A stretch of DNA of 64,000 bases. Source: Oikopleura dioica (Eukaryota; Chordata; Appendicularia; Copelata; Oikopleuridae). The position numbers were made by a program, and so were the translations under genes. Below are positions 11,003 through 21,504 of the stretch, piece by piece; position 1 is the stretch's first letter; each line of letters begins with the position of its first letter. The stretch is from assembly GCA_907165135.1 (NCBI GenBank), contig OU015569.1, positions 11,470,501 to 11,534,500 of the forward strand, read 5' to 3'. The notes beneath the pieces are model-generated. The model made no database searches. It was not told the DNA's origin and worked only from the letters and a program-made list of their open reading frames with translations.

Positions 11003-12201
11003 ATGTTCAAAAACAACACTGAGTTTTCCTCGAAAGAACTACAGAACAAACTTTCTTCTGTTGATCGATCGAGACAAAAGATCTTCCCAAGTGAATTTCT
11101 GAAGGCCTTATAAAAATATATTCCCCACTGTGAATGCACTTGAGCAAATTTACACAAGGAACTTTTTTGATTTAGGACAGAAGCGCGATCGCGGCGATCT
11201 TCAAGCAACAAATCTGGAAATCCGGGAATGGGAATTAATAGGCAACACGAGTTTCAATACTAGAATCGACTCTCTTCAAGTTTCCTTTGTTTTTGTAAAA
11301 AGAGATAAACTTATTCAAACTTGGACAGAGCGAAAATTGCGTTGAAGGAACATGTTCGCCGGAGAAGGTTTGATCATAAATCGGCAACCTGTGTATAAAA
11401 TCTGAGTTCTGAAGAGCGTGAATGAAAAGCCGCGGAGCGGTTTTTTTTAAAAATGACTTGCGGCTTCGCAATATAACCATCTTGATCTTTTTTGATTATT
11501 AGCGAAGCCGCAAAGCCAACAAAAAAGCCGCTACGCGGCTTTAATTGAAGCTCTTGAGAACCTGACTCAGGTTTTCTACACTGGTCGCCGAGCCAAGTTG
11601 TGAGCACTATCATTGATAGTCTATCAAATATCTGGTAGCCATATTATTACTGATAAGGGTTTTCAACATCAATTTTTCATCCTCATTTTCAGGTCCTTTT
11701 TCCGCTCCCGAACAGGCGCCACAGTCTACGAGCCAACGTACAAACTGCTTCCAGATGAAAAACCCAATCTCGAAGTAATCCGCTTCGTCCTGACAAGCGT
11801 CTTGAAGAAGTAAGCCCTTCTCAAATAGAATCGCAAATTTCAATTTTTGATCTAAGCGTGCCTACTGTGATCGACACGAGCTTTGTTACCAAGATAACGT
11901 CAGAAATACACGATAGAGTAAAGCTCATGATGCCCAAACGATACAGATTCATTATTCAGGACCTTAGATTCAAAAAACCATCCATCATCAATACAGCCAT
12001 CTCGATCTAAGAGCAGACTTTTCACATCGGAAATCCGTCAGATTCAAAACTCGCATCAAGCTCTCTCTGGGACAAGGAGACAGACATGAGCGTTTCTGGT
12101 ACTCTATTTATTACTGTATCCCCTTATTGTTATTTCTAGTGACTCAGAAAGCGAATGGTGGAAATTTTATCGCCGTTGTTCATTTTATTTACCTCGACTA
12201 A
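11003..12201 (+). CDS. TCTEX1-domain (dynein light chain-like) protein
   Basis: The C-terminal half is clear. Exons 11693-11809, 11857-11959, 12014-12098 and 12140-12201 join to a domain running from TYKLLPDEKP through ITSEIHDRVKLMMPKRYRFI and SSLWDKETD to VVHFIYLD. This is the TCTEX1 layout, with the RYR strand, WD..TD turn and final hydrophobic strand, found in dynein light chain and cilium-associated proteins. Intron 11810-11856 is 47 nt. The intron at 11960-12013 has no GT and fits a GA-AG intron. An N-terminal exon starting MFKNNTEFSSKELQNK at 11003, spliced to RQKRDRGDLQ near 11172, is likely the same gene, but the exons between (about 11290-11380) could not be joined with certainty; a family A MITE lies in that intron. 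Confidence 0.7.
11381..11595. mobile_element. MITE family A copy in TCTEX1-gene intron
   Basis: TCGGCAACCTGTGTA at the left is matched by TACACTGGTCGCCGA at the right. Inside are AAGCCGCGGAGCGG and GCCGCTACGCGGC palindromes. Confidence 0.8.
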
Positions 12202-12224
12202 GATTAATTCAAATAAATCCTTCA

Positions 12225-12990
12225 TTTCATAATTTTTCTATGATAACTTTAATGATTTTATTATTATACGCAATAATGAGCAGGAACTTCAACGAGAACA
12301 GGATGCCAGAATTTACTTCTCCCAAAAATTTTCTGGTCGACCAATGTAACTCCCTCAAAACTAAGTCGGACGATTGCATGTGGTTCAATGCTTGGAGTTC
12401 TCAGAATTTCTTCCGGAAATAGATAAACTTTCTTCCCCTTTCTTCTCAAAACCCCGACAAAGTCGCAATCAAGACACTTTTAAGTTTAGCGCTATCTTTA
12501 TAATTATACCGTTATAATTACCCGTATTCTTGCTTGTAAAATTGGCCTTTCAATTCTTTCGCTTTCCTCTTCGATTACCATAGCGAGTGATCAAATCAAC
12601 GTGATCTCGTACTCGCCACTTCAGATGGAGTGATATTCAAAAAGGAACGGGAACGGAGACCAAACTGTCGAGCTGTCAGACCAGGGTTTGAAAAGTGCTG
12701 AGCATAAGCATGCTCAGAGCACGCAGCATGCTCTCGTTAACGTCTTCCTTTTTTCCCGCTTTTTTTCAGTAATTACTTGCTATGGTAATCGAAGAGGAAA
12801 ACGAAAAAATTGAAAATAAAATTTTCCAGGCGAGAATACAGGTATTATAGACTCGCTTGCTCCTAGAATGAACTAAACTTACCAAAAGTGTCTTGATTGC
12901 GACTGTATTGGGGTTCTGAGACAAAAAGAGAAGAAAGTTTATTTACTGCCGGAAGAAGTTCTTACAATCCGGAGCATTCTAACTCAAGAA
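12225..12990. repeat. Head-to-head inverted duplication
   Basis: The sequence around 12405-12590 on the minus strand is strongly similar to about 12778-12990 on the plus strand. Both contain the ATGGTAATCGAAGAGGAAA start, the same splice site positions and the TGTCTTGATTGCGAC exon start. About 190 bp separates the arms and probably holds a shared bidirectional promoter region. Confidence 0.75.
12264..12581 (-). CDS. Short kelch-like paralogue, inverted copy
   Basis: Two exons: 12522-12581 (MVIEEESERI start) and 12264-12476, separated by a 45-nt intron, giving about 90 residues. The first exon and the start of the second (CLDCDFVGVLRRKGKK) are near copies of the divergent plus-strand gene beginning at 12782. 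The C-terminus, VLVEVPAHYCV, is identical to the end of the kelch-like gene at 17.9 kb. The coding potential therefore joins the N-terminus of one paralogue to the last kelch blade of another, so this may be a shrunken paralogue or a pseudogene with intact frame. Confidence 0.5.
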
Positions 12991-14182
12991 CATGATATTA
13001 AAAGCTCGAAGAATGAAAAGAAGTGGAAAGTCAAGGTCACCGAAAAGCTGAGCCTGGCGAAGCACGGAAATGCAACAAATACTCAGCAATACACTTATCT
13101 TGTACTTGGCTCGATTTTCTGGATCAGTGTCATGCTTATAGGTACCTCGTTTATAATTTTAAAAAAAGGAGTATTTTATGTTCATAGCAAATTTCGCGTC
13201 CTTAGAGCGATCCCGTGCCGTAACCACTTTTTTGACTTCGACTTGCCACCTAAATTACAAAAAATGCGTCAAAATTGCAACAATGGACTTATGCGGGCAT
13301 CTGATGAAGAAGTGTTATGAAACTAAAGAATTTATTCTTCCTGAACCAGTTTTCAATATGGAACCGCCAGAAAATGCAGCCCTAGAATTCTCCGAAGAAG
13401 AAAACGAAGTGAATCTTTTACGCTGCAAAAAGAAACAGTTTTACGATCAAAAGATTTGCCGCCATCTTTGCTCAGAATCGCTCGTTTTGGAATCAACGAG
13501 GACTAATCCCATCTCTCTCTGTGAATCAATGTGTTTTCAAATAACAAGAACTGCCGATTCCGCTGGAGACGTTTGCCCCTATCAGAAATACTGCTCAACT
13601 GGTTGTCCTTGTCCCTTTTACGAGTGTGAAAAATTACAATCGCGGCAGAAAATGATTCCTGTTTTTGATATGGATGCGAACTCAACAGATTTGACCTCGG
13701 AAGCTTTAAAAACAGCGTCAAATAATGAGGTTGAACTTATAACTGCTCGTTGGACTGGTCGACAAAATGAAAAGCGAGAATTTCGGAAGCCTATTCTTTC
13801 AAATCTGAGTGGAAATCATGTAAAAATGAATCTTTCAGACTCTTTTTTCCTTTATGAACGGTTTTTTTTTCTTCTAAAATGATATCATACGCAACCAATT
13901 AATAAAAACGAGAAAGTCAACAGGTGCTACTTTTCTTGATGGGGAACATTATTTGGTCGATGCTCTTGGAAACTTGATGAAAGTGAAGGAAAATGGCGAA
14001 ACCTCGAATATAATTCCGAATCGACGCGGGAAAATGTACGTCATCTTTTCTGATTGATTCTTTCGATCCAAATTTTAAGAGGTTTCTTCGTTTTCCACTA
14101 CGGATCTTCAATCGGAACTCATCAAATCGAGATTCGCCGAGAAGAAAAGAACAGAAAAGTGTTTCCAGTCGTCGTTATCTGA
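12782..14182 (+). CDS. Membrane protein with Cys-rich region, kelch-cluster paralogue
   Basis: Likely exons are 12782-12841, 12889-13141, 13188-13757, 13924-14035 and 14080-14182. Introns 1 and 2 are 47 and 46 nt. The N-terminal part carries CLDCDCIGVL and a Lys-rich stretch, then a membrane segment (YTYLVLGSIFWISVMLI), then a Cys-rich region with CSTGCPCPFYEC. The last exons read ATFLDGEHYLVDALGNL and end KVFPVVVI, in the position taken by the last kelch blade in the paralogues. Intron 3 is the least certain: two nearby donors fit the frame. Transcribed away from its inverted partner at 12.3-12.6 kb. Function not recognised. Confidence 0.6.
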
Positions 14183-14253
14183 AAACGGTCGAAAACATCA
14201 GGGGATTCTTAAAAAAATCATTGTTGACCGTCTGAAGCCGCCCGACTGGAAAG

Positions 14254-14547
14254 GATGATAAGTGCTTCTATTACGCCCCAGATTACAACCTCAACCGTTT
14301 CGAAGAAGCACAGGGCTTCATCGCAAGCAACCATTTTAACGCGAAAGTGTCCTCTGTAAGCTTTAGAGGAGTTTTGTACTTGATGAGTGCCAGGCTCGGA
14401 GATCATTATGTAAAACTGTCGACGACAGTTGCTTTGAACAGAATAAGTAAAGACGAGGAACTGGAGAAGGGATGGCGAAAAGGGGATTTTGGAGTTCCAG
14501 CGGAATTAAGAGACCTGAATCCTGTCCATGTTGTCCCTTTGGAATGA
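14254..14547 (+). pseudogene. Kelch-like 3' exon fragment
   Basis: An open stretch beginning DDKCFYYAPDYNLNRF after a possible acceptor (TGGAAAG) runs to LNPVHVVPLE and a stop at 14547. The FRGVLYLMSARLGDHY segment and the ending match the terminal kelch exon of its neighbours. No upstream exons are present, so it is read as a leftover gene end. Confidence 0.45.
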
Positions 14548-14564
14548 GTTGAAATTGTGGACTT

Positions 14565-15862
14565 TGTGATTGTTAAAACTACTACCCAACAAGCCCTGAC
14601 TGGGCTACAATAAATACGCAAGTGAGTTGCCTGAAGATCAGGACTTCTATACTGATTTGTGTTATCAAGAAGTGCCTTAACTCTGGCGGTGCAGGGGGAA
14701 GTAAAGAGTTGACAGATGGTAATGTCACAGTATTGACGTCAAGTGCAGATTCTCATAGATTGTAGTTGTCTGGTTTCACCATCGCATCTCCTCCCCCTTT
14801 TTAGATTCGAGGGAGCGTTACATCCAGTCGCCATCTTCGACTCTCTCTTTGAAGTCTGCGCAGCTCATGAGTTCTCAGGCGCAGGTAGAGGAAAGCAGAA
14901 TGACACATGGGGGCAACTAACGTAAGTGATGTGCAGATTGAGGCTATGGAGAGTACCGGCGATTCCCGTCAGCTGACGTATTCTCGCTTCATTGAGCGCC
15001 CGGATCAGGTTGTCAACTAGGGCCTGCGGGGCGTCCTGCATGTCTTGTTGTCGGTTAAACATCAATCGTGACCCTGCTTCAGTGGCCATCTGCTTCTAGC
15101 TGTTGAGAATTCTCGAGCCTTCGTACGCGAATTCCCGAGCAAATTTTTCTCGAACCGCCAGAGCCCGATCCCGGTAGCCGCGCGCTTGTACTGGGACTCG
15201 CTCGATGCCCAGTTCCCGGTAATTTACCACGTCCTTGATTGATCGTTCGTCGTTGTCGTAGGGGCCGGCGGCTAGGAGCTCGTTTCTAATTGCGTCTATT
15301 GCAATTTCCATATCGTTTGGCCTTTCGACTTGCAGTTGCGCTTGAGGTTGATCATTAGCCTGAGCAGGAACTTGCTCTTGCTGTACTTCTTGAAGAATGA
15401 CTTCGTCGTTTGGATCGCCGAATTCCCCTCTCTCCCCCTGTCTGAGGGTTGACGAGTAACTCTTCGTCAAGTGTATCCATTTGAAGGGTGAAAAGCACCC
15501 TTTTTTTTGAGTTTTCAGAAAAAAAACTAATCTGAATGGCGATTTCTCTTGCTTTTATCGTGGTCTCCACAGCTTTTATTTTTCGCATTGTCTATCCCAC
15601 TTCAGTCACCAGATGTGGGTGTTAAAACTACTACCCAACAAGCCCTGACTGGACTACAATAAATACGCAAGTGAGATGCCTGAAGATCAGGACTTCTATA
15701 CTGATTCGTGTTATCAAGAAGTGCCTTAACTCTGGCGGTGCAGGGGGAAATAAAGAGTTGACAGATGGTAATGTCACAGTATTGACGTCAATTGCGTGGC
15801 GAAGGTGGGGGTGAAGGTCATGCAGATTCTCATAGATTGTAGTTGTCTGACTTCACCACCGC
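14565..15862 (-). mobile_element. Short LTR retroelement, minus orientation
   Basis: Two direct repeats, 14565 to about 14785 and 15622-15862, start TGTG, contain GTTAAAACTACTACCCAACA and end CGCA. The left copy lacks about 37 bp present in the right one. The flanks GACTT and GACCT fit a 5-bp target duplication with one mismatch. Read on the minus strand, TGGTGACTGAAGTGGGA follows the LTR two bases in (about 15597-15613). It looks like a tRNA primer-binding site: its complement ends CCA with T-stem and acceptor-like segments. About 870 bp of interior remains, with gag-like frames but no polymerase. Confidence 0.65.
14865..15590 (-). pseudogene. Gag-like remnant of LTR element
   Basis: Minus-strand frames inside the LTR element give MDTLDEELLVNPQTG from 15478, then, after a probable shift at a G run, a Gln/Glu-rich stretch and helical segments (IAIDAIRNELLAAG, ALAVREKFAREFAY) to a stop at 15096. 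Another frame begins MATEAGSRLMFNRQQ at 15089. The composition suits a structural retroelement protein; no protease, reverse transcriptase or integrase motif is present. Confidence 0.4.
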
Positions 15863-15889
15863 AGACCTTTGAATATTGTTAAAATTCAC

Positions 15890-17968
15890 GTTTCAACTCG
15901 AGGAAGATCGATTTAGGGAGACTGCTTTTAATTTTAGTAACGAGAAGCATTGTCCTTTCAAATACCCTGTATTCTGTGTTACTAGAAGCGGAAGGAAAAT
16001 TTCTGACTCTTGGCGGCGAGTGGATAGGATCACTTGTAAAATACAAAGAATATTCTATCTGCTATTCGAAATTGTTTGCGCAAGATGATACAAATTATAC
16101 TGATCAAGAGGGAAAGAATATTGACGAATGCGACTACTTCGGGAATGGATTCACCAACGACGAAAAGATCTTTGTTCAAAACTACGTCTTCGACTCTTTA
16201 TTTGAAATTAGCTTCAATTTCGGGAAGGATTTGCAATATTTCTAATGAAACGTGATTTACTTCGACTTAAAAAATCTTCATAAAGAGATGATCGAGCTTG
16301 AATTCACCCAACTAGAATCCGAAACAAAAATTCACGTGACCAGTAATCCCTATTTCGCCTTTCACGACGATGTTTTTCCTGCTTTCGCGAAGAATGCTGT
16401 CTCTCAGCAACAATTTCCTAAATCGAGTTCTTATTACAAAACAATCATTCCGGATAATCCCTTTACTTCCCTCGAAGAATTGAAACATATTTCAACTGTC
16501 GAGATGAAATTAAATGGAACTGACGCTTTCAGATTTGAAGTTGATTTCCCGGAGAAATTTACCGTTCTTAAAGAATTCAAAATTCTTGAGTTGATATTTT
16601 TCGATGGATTTTCTTTCATTAGCTTGGGAATTTTTCAAAATGGCTCTCTTTGGATTGATTCTCACTATTTTAATGGACGCTATATTTTATTAAATAATGG
16701 AGAATTAAGACAACTGGGACTTGATTTTTATACATCGAATTCTTATGAGTCAAATTACCTTGAAGTTGTTCAGTGAGGGTTCAAATTAAACAGTTAAAAT
16801 ATTTTTTGCTCCTCGCAGATTTCTAGTAAAATTGAACTTAAGGAAGTTCAAGGAAGAAGAAACGAAAAACAGTTCAAAAATAATGACAACTGGCCTTGAA
16901 ACTATCAGAAACAAAAAGATCCGGATTTTTAAGCTTGACAATCTCGCAAACCTGAAAAATTTTCTCTTTACTTCCGTAACAAATATCTTAGTTATGGGAT
17001 ATCAGTTGGACGAGGCATTTTCGATTTCATTAGATGGAAGCACAGTGAGGGATGCAACAATCAACGAACCGACAATTGAATATCTTCTTTACGTTTCTTA
17101 TGCTCTTGTAAAGGGCGAGATTTACATTTTCGGTGGTTTGATGGACAGACAAAAAGTAAGATATAATAAGGGTTAACATAATTTTTATCCAATAAAGATT
17201 GCTCGATTGGAAGACTGTGTTTGGAAAGAACATGCATCAAGATTGATCAACGAGTACTCTAGGTTTTCCGACGCACTTTCAATTTATGATGGCGATAATG
17301 CACTTATTTGTTTCGATGATTTTCGTGATAAAAAATGCGAGATTTTCAATGGCACATCGTCGATCCCGACATATGAAGCCAGCTTTCCGCATGCCGGTGG
17401 CAGACTAGGCTTCTATGGAGGGAAACCTACAACTGTGGGAAGCGCTTATGGTGAAGGGAAGAATAAAGTCGAGACTCTTTCTTTTTCTGGATGGTCAAAT
17501 CTAACTGATTTCCCGAAGAGGTAATTATCCTTATTAATTAAAAAAGACACGCACATATTCAAATCTTATAAGTGTTATTACTGAACATGTCTTGGTTGGG
17601 CTACCAAGTGGCAGTCTTTTACTTGCTGGAGGAAAAAACAATCAGTTAATTAATTGGGAATACACTGTCTACAAATCATTATGGCTTCTCGAGAAAAATA
17701 TTTGGAGGCAGATTGGCAATCTTCAAAATGTAAAATTTAATTTAATTAGTAAACATTTCTCACATAAATTAAGGCAGACTACTTAGGATCCGCAATCCGA
17801 ATCCATGATTCAATCTTCATCTTCGGAAGCTCTCTCAAATCAGATGAAATCGAAAGACTTAGTTTTGACGGTGATAGATTGATCAGTCAGAAACTCATTG
17901 GGAGAAGTATGACTTTAAAATTCTGGCGTCCTGTTCTTGTTGAAGTTCCTGCTCATTATTGCGTTTAA
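15890..17968 (+). CDS. Kelch-repeat protein
   Basis: Readable exons: about 15900-16227, 16288-16772, about 16820-17156, 17200-17521, about 17573-17729 and about 17774-17968. Kelch blade signatures recur: EAEGKFLTLGGEW, VKGEIYIFGGLMD, DNALICFDDF, GFYGGKPTTVG and GLPSGSLLLAGG, each followed by a blade end with Trp. This is a beta-propeller protein; the first exons carry about 170 residues with little similarity to kelch. The break at 16228-16287 has in-frame stops and no usable GT, but GA...AAGAG joins in phase 0, so a GA-AG intron is inferred. The C-terminus VLVEVPAHYCV is shared with the minus-strand paralogue at 12.26 kb. No start codon is certain, because the retroelement lies immediately upstream and may have removed the 5' end. 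Confidence 0.65.
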
Positions 17969-19649
17969 AATCAATCATAGAATAAATATGAATGCCTATA
18001 CCCTTAATAGAAATGCTTATTTCCAGAAAAAAAGTTAACTGTTTAACTATTTCAAGCAGCAGTTAATCCTCAAATAAAAAATCAGCCGAGAAATGTGTAA
18101 GCAGGAGATCAGAGAGAAAAAACCAAGTCCCGAATTTTCATTCGCTGCTGAGCGAAATTCGTCAATTGTTTAACTTTCAGTGCTAATTTTTCACGTTCAA
18201 CCGATTCTGCAGGGCGATTGCCGGATTCTAGATAAGAGACTTAATTCAAAGTTTTTTGACACCTCTTTTTCATTTCAGAGAAAGAGAAATTTTCGCCGAC
18301 TGGTTTCGTCAACTCAGGTAAAGAGAGAATTTTTCATTTTTTTAACAATTTTTTTTATTTTTTGTGAACAATTTTCTCGCTTTTGCAAAACCAGTTCCCA
18401 ATGCTCTTACTAGCGTTAAAATAGTTAGCTCATCATTTATATTTTTAAAAAGGCTAAGAGGCACCTTCGACCTGTCTCTGAAAACAAAGAGGAGTATCAG
18501 AGTTCTGATAGCAGTTAAATTACTTCGCTGGTTTGATGCCCTTTTTTCTGTTAATAAGCCAGCAAACTGTAATTGCGGTTTATCAGTAGTCCAAACCAAG
18601 AGATCCAAGATAATTGTGAAAATTCTCGATGAAAAAGCGGTCATTTGAACTTGATGCTTTTCGGACTTAAAAACGATTCATTTGCGATTAAGGGTGGGTC
18701 TTGCTTTTGATCGAATTTCAACCCCGTTGTCAATAAAGTAGCCCTCTGTTCGGGGTACAATAGTCACTCTTTACTTTCTTTGTTGCTCCTGCCTTTCTCT
18801 ATGTTTGCGCTTTTCCGGGCTAAATTTATTGAATTTCAAATTTACAAAAAACCGCCGCTGCGCCGCTTCATTTTTGCAATTTATCCGATTTTTCAAAAAG
18901 CAAAAGGGCTTTTTACTACTAAGGCTAAAATAAAGAGAAATCTTTGAATAAGAAAATCGTTTCATATCGTAAGTAAATTTCTTCCCAAAAAAGGGCTCGG
19001 CAACCTGTGTCCAAAACCTGAGTCAGGGCCAAAAACAGCATAAATGAAAAGCCGCCTAGCGGCTTTTTTGAAAATGAAGCCGCAGAGCGGCTTTGCCGAA
19101 ATAACCCTTTCAATCTATTTTTCAAACCCTGACTCAGTTTTAGGTTGCCGAGCCCAGATTTCATTATTTTCTCGATTTTCCTTTTTTCAAAAATAACAAA
19201 AAAGAAGCTTTGATTTCATTGTGAAACTCGCACGCTTAGATATGACAAGTCGGGATCTAATGTTTGGATTGCTCTTATCATCTGAGCAACTCAAATTGAC
19301 TCATTTTCATTTTTTTGAATTGTCGCATCCAACTCGTAAAAACGGCGTTTTTGGAAGCAGCGCCAGCTTTTTTTCTCAAGCAGTGAACTTTTGAAAATTA
19401 ATTTTTCAAAAACTCAAAATCCAAAACGACGCCTTTTTTATTGTCTCGCCCGGGTCCCTAAAAAGAAATAAACAAACAGAGAAAAAAATAAAATGACAAT
19501 GGTTGCTACTCGCAAATTTTAACGACAAAGGAAGAAACGAAAAGTTTTAAAAACCGCATTTTTATGATAGTAATTGTGTTTTCTTGTAATTCGGCTTTGC
19601 ATTTAACGATTTTGACGATACTAAAACGTATTTTCAGCGCAAAAGAAAG
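17969..19649. other. Intergenic interval
   Basis: No supported gene. A frame at 18364-18648 lacks an ATG and any family signature. The interval holds a family A MITE (18994-19155) and AT-rich spacer leading to the sulfotransferase gene. Confidence 0.4.
18994..19155. mobile_element. MITE family A copy
   Basis: GGCTCGGCAACCTGTGT at the left and AGGTTGCCGAGCC at the right, with CCTGAGTCAGGG/CCCTGACTCAG inner arms and AAGCCGCCTAGCGGC-type hairpins inside. Confidence 0.85.
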
Positions 19650-21276
19650 ATGAGGAGCAATTTTTCAAGGAAGTTTTTGCTCCTGGCTGGAATTTTATTG
19701 CTAATTTACGCGACTGTACTGAGCAATAAGTACTACCTTGATAAGGTAAGCTCACTATTAAACATTTTTACTGTTGATGCGAAAACACTAACCCTAACTC
19801 GAACGCTAACCCTAACCCTGAATAGCTATTATTAATTTTTTATTAGCGAATTATGATTCGAAGCGAGCGGATGTCCTCGACAAAGATCGAGGAGCTAGAA
19901 GAAGTGCTGAGAATTATTCAAGAATCAGAAAAAGAAACGGCCTTGGAGTTGGAAGAAAAACTGCGCTCTTTGGAAGAACGACAGTCTGAGGCAATCGTGA
20001 AGTTCTACGAAGACCTTCAGCGATTAGAAAATGAAGAGATAGCGTCGAAGACGGCGATTGAGAAGATAAGACGCGAATTTGCTTCGCGCTTCGACCTGCT
20101 TTTGGTTGAGAAGGGGAGCGATCAAGGGGCGGAGATCAAGGAGATAGCTACGGAACTACCGCCAGGGAAGATTAGTGCGATACCAGTCAGAAAATGGGAT
20201 GGAGAGGAGAAAATAGTTTTCCTTCATATTGGAAAGGTACGTTCAACAGCACGCCCGTCGATTTAGGTATCTTCTGGTCGCGTTTTTTTGTAGTTCAAAT
20301 TTTCTATCTTGCTTTTTTACAATAACAGTCATATTTCAGGCGGGAGGCACTTCTTTCGATGGAATGATGGGCAAAGCACTCAAAGGCCGAAGCAAATACG
20401 TTGGAGGATTGCACTTTGACTGGACCTATGTCGAGGAACGATACCCTTCCGGAGAAGTGGTAACAATGCTCCGAGAGCCGGTTTCTAGAGCAATCTCGCA
20501 CTTTCACTTCATGAAAAAACTCAGTTGGACGAAAGGAATGGCTATTAGACAACAATCCATCGACCAGGTAAAACGAATTAGATAATATTTATCTATAAAG
20601 GTGTTCAGTTCTTAGATGATCCAGTTTCAATGATGCACAATCGCGGATGCTGGCAGGATGGACAAGCTGCCGTCTCGTGGTTTACAGGCACTCACGTGGG
20701 AAACTGGGTGAAAAAGGGAAGATCGGCTGAAACTAACGGAGAGATTCTCGAGCGAAAAGCGTTCAACTATCAACAGGTACAGTCGATTCATTTTCATACC
20801 AGGTTACTCAGCTAATAATTCTAGGAACTGCTCGAAACTGCTGATAAAATCGACGGAATGTTTTGGTTCGGGATTCTCGAGGACCTTGATCGCTCTTTGG
20901 AACTGCTCGCTTTTCAACTAAAACTGCCCTTCGGATCGCTAAGCCTGCCAAAGTCAAACTCAAACAAAGCGCCAGCTGCCAAACCTTCCGAAGAATCGAT
21001 GGAGAAGCTGCAATCTCTGATGCCACAAGATCTGTGGGTTTACAAATACGCCAAACGCGTCTTTCAAGCGCGCTGGGAATACTACAAAACCGGCTCTTTC
21101 AAGCCACCAAACAGACCTCCCTTCCCAAAAGTCAACTGCCTATCAACTCGATTCATTTTGAAGTGCACAGGAGGACCTTATCAAGGTAAGCTTGGGTTCT
21201 TGCTTCATGGGTTCCTGCAAAAGATTGTCGACTATACATAGGACTTATAGGCCCAAGACAATCTTGGACCCAGTAA
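19650..21276 (+). CDS. Golgi-type membrane sulfotransferase
   Basis: Six exons join cleanly: 19650-19745, 19847-20236, 20340-20567, 20609-20776, 20825-21185 and 21251-21276, giving about 422 residues. Residues 9-26 form one membrane anchor after a basic N-terminus (type II, Golgi lumen catalytic domain). A Glu/Lys-rich coiled-coil stem of about 110 residues follows. At about 159-168, HIGKAGGTSF matches the 5'-phosphosulfate loop that binds PAPS, and at about 207-216 REPVSRAISH matches the 3'-phosphate site. The family transfers sulfate to carbohydrate. WTY and the RGCWQDGQAA stretch recall heparan-sulfate-type enzymes, but the exact substrate cannot be told. Intron 1 contains telomere-like repeats. 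A TTTTCAG lies 15 nt upstream of the ATG and could accept the spliced leader. Confidence 0.8.
19786..19820. repeat. Telomere-like repeats inside an intron
   Basis: CACTAACCCTAACTCGAACG followed by CTAACCCTAACCCTG lies within intron 1 of the sulfotransferase gene. The intron is about 101 nt, roughly twice the usual size here, and this block makes up a third of it. Confidence 0.7.
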
Positions 21277-21504
21277 TGAGGAAGATTGATGAACTCATGT
21301 TTGATATATTTTCAAAGTAGTAAAAAATAGATAATTGAATGCTGTATAAAACTTTTTTGTTTCGTCTTTTCTTTTCAAACGATGTTGAAAATGTCGTCTT
21401 TCCATTTGAGCTGACGGAGACTTTGGGGCTTTGAAGAAAGGAAATCCTTGACATTTTCGTCCGAAGAGCTTGAGAAAGAGTTAGTTGACTTTCTTGTAAC
21501 TGGT

